A stretch of DNA of 64,000 nt from JACVRM01 sp963809765 (GTDB lineage: Bacteria > Actinomycetota > Thermoleophilia > Gaiellales > Gaiellaceae): the NCBI GenBank assembly GCA_963809765.1, contig CAWEKT010000003.1, forward strand, positions 1,625,731-1,689,730. The letters run 5' to 3'. The position numbers were made by a program, and so were the translations under genes. Shown piece after piece: positions 63,169 through 64,000 of the stretch. Under the pieces are notes generated by a model. That model worked only from the letters and a program-made list of their open reading frames with translations, did no database searches and was not told the DNA's origin. How positions within the stretch are numbered: position 1 is the stretch's first letter; each line of letters begins with the position of its first letter.

Positions 63169-63721
63169 ATGCGCAAGGTGGCGACCCCGACCCTGCGCGG
63201 CCTCGTGGTGCTGCTCGCCGTGATGGCCGTCGCGCTGGCCGTGAGCCCTGCCGCGATGGCGGGCTGCGTCGACGACATCCTCGACGATTGGAGCAGCAAG
63301 ACCCTCGGCGAGACCCTGTATCCGCTCGAGTGCTACGACCGCGCGCTGAAGGAGATGCCGCGCGACCTCTTCTACTACTCGAACGCGCCTGACGCGATTC
63401 AGCGAGGCGAAGGCGGCCGCCGCGCGCAACGACCGCACGCCCCAGAGCAGCGGCGGCGAGGGCGAGGAAGGTGAGGGTGAGGGCGAGCTCAGCGCCTCTG
63501 GTGATCCCACCTCCGGCGGCGACGACAGCGGCGGCGTGCTCTCCGACCTGCTGAATCTCGGCCCCAGCGCAGCCGACGACGTGCCGGTCCCGCTCCTGAT
63601 CCTGGCCCTGCTCGCGCTGCTGCTGATGGGCGCAGGGGCGGCCGGCCTCGTGACGCGCCACCTCGAGGCGCGCAAGGCGCCGGCCGACGGTCCGCCGCCC
63701 GACACGCCCGCAGCGCTCTAG
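63169..63721 (+). CDS. Exported protein with C-terminal membrane anchor, frameshifted
   Basis: About 183 residues after removing an extra base near 63401. A signal peptide (GLVVLLAVMAVALAVSPAAM) is followed by AGCVDDILDDWSSKTLGETL, YPLECYDRALKEMPRDLFYY, then, after correction, QEAKAAARNDRTPQSSGGEG and a Gly/Glu/Ser-rich linker. A C-terminal helix (VPLLILALLALLLMGAGAA) and a short basic tail (RHLEARKAP) anchor it. The two Cys may form a disulfide. No LPxTG motif. Function unknown. Confidence 0.65.
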
Positions 63722-63871
63722 TCGCTTTTCGCCGCTCCGAGCGCGATCTTCGTGAGCGCGCCGGACCCGCCGTCCGAACGGGTCCCTAACCTCAACCTTC
63801 CGCGCTCGGGACGCCTCTGTCGGACGCCCCGTGGCAGGCAAAATTCACTGGCAAGGATCGGGAGGTAAGCC

Positions 63872-64000
63872 TTGGCGTCCGTAGACGAGATCTCCGCAGC
63901 AGCGACCCTCGACACCGACAACCGCGTCGTCGACGAGACGGCCACGCTCGGCGTGCGCCGCTACTTCACGATCGCGGAGCGCGACCCGTTCGAGGAGGTC
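63872..64000 (+). CDS. nrdJ: Start of a probable class II (B12-dependent) ribonucleotide reductase
   Basis: Only the first 43 codons are inside the window. TTG 63872 has GGGAGG 6 nt upstream. The visible sequence ends TLGVRRYFTIAERDPFEEV, which resembles the N-terminus of actinobacterial NrdJ proteins (R-x-FTxxxxDPFDEVxWE). The enzyme reduces ribonucleotides to deoxyribonucleotides for DNA synthesis. The 150-bp gap 63722-63871 contains neither a recognisable NrdR box nor a cobalamin riboswitch. The identification rests on a short stretch. Confidence 0.5.
   Translation, partial: MASVDEISAAATLDTDNRVVDETATLGVRRYFTIAERDPFEEV

Noticed and set aside
63722..63871. Cobalamin riboswitch or NrdR box before the probable nrdJ
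   Set aside because: No B12-box-like conserved core and no ACA-containing NrdR palindrome could be recognised in the 150 bp.

Overview
The window is GC-rich (roughly 70 percent by eye) with GTG and TTG starts, many leaderless starts (a TANNNT hexamer 6-10 nt before the start codon), class III cyclase regulators, a BTAD regulator, a MoxR/DUF58/VWA operon and what looks like the start of a class II ribonucleotide reductase. This fits an actinomycetote, perhaps the Thermoleophilia branch; the class is an inference from general resemblance. It looks like ordinary chromosome. There is no phage, plasmid or CRISPR, and only one decayed transposase.

Layout. 1-7.1 kb: a partial exported protein, an HD-domain protein, a RibD/DHFR-like reductase and a minus-strand operon moxR - DUF58 - vwa - exported protein - vwa. 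7.1-12.7 kb: an ABM-like monooxygenase, an exported helical protein, a UspA-like protein, a glycosidase-like exported protein, an ArsR/SRPBCC pair and an exported beta-propeller. 12.8-23.2 kb: an aldo/keto reductase fused to a polynucleotide-kinase-like domain, a tandem pair of exported paralogues, a membrane alpha/beta hydrolase, an MMPL transporter, an AAA ATPase, DedA and PAP2 membrane proteins, a broken REP-associated transposase and a GNAT. 23.4-31.7 kb: a signalling locus with a giant multi-PAS histidine kinase, a one-domain response regulator, a cyclase-REC-LuxR fusion and a divergent cyclase-STAND-TPR regulator. 31.7-46.3 kb: small enzymes and regulators, an M43 metalloprotease, an M23 peptidase, a membrane-anchored BTAD regulator facing a BMP-type binding protein, tRNA-Thr(CGT), a site-2 protease with CBS domains and a GGDEF/HD-GYP protein. 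46.6-55.7 kb: a maltodextrin operon malE-malF-malG-GH13-msmX-secreted amylase. 55.9-64 kb: an RTX-repeat protein, holB and tmk, a methyltransferase/epimerase pair, a LytR_C protein, an O-antigen-ligase-like protein and the start of a probable nrdJ.

Two features run through the whole window. At least 19 copies of a palindromic intergenic repeat, with ends GGGTCAGTCCCC and GGGGACAGACCC, sit between genes; one lies next to the remnant of a REP-associated tyrosine transposase, so this is probably a REP/RAYT system whose local transposase has died. In addition, about fifteen otherwise well-conserved genes, including tmk and malF, carry single-base frameshifts, nearly all +1. These are most easily read as uncorrected assembly indels. 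Affected genes are annotated here as full-length genes with the shift position given.

The maltodextrin genes work together: the secreted amylase cuts starch, MalE/F/G/MsmX import the fragments and the cytoplasmic GH13 enzyme trims them. The malE promoter shares a 16-bp element with the M43 protease gene at exactly the same distance from the start codon, which suggests common control of extracellular polymer use.
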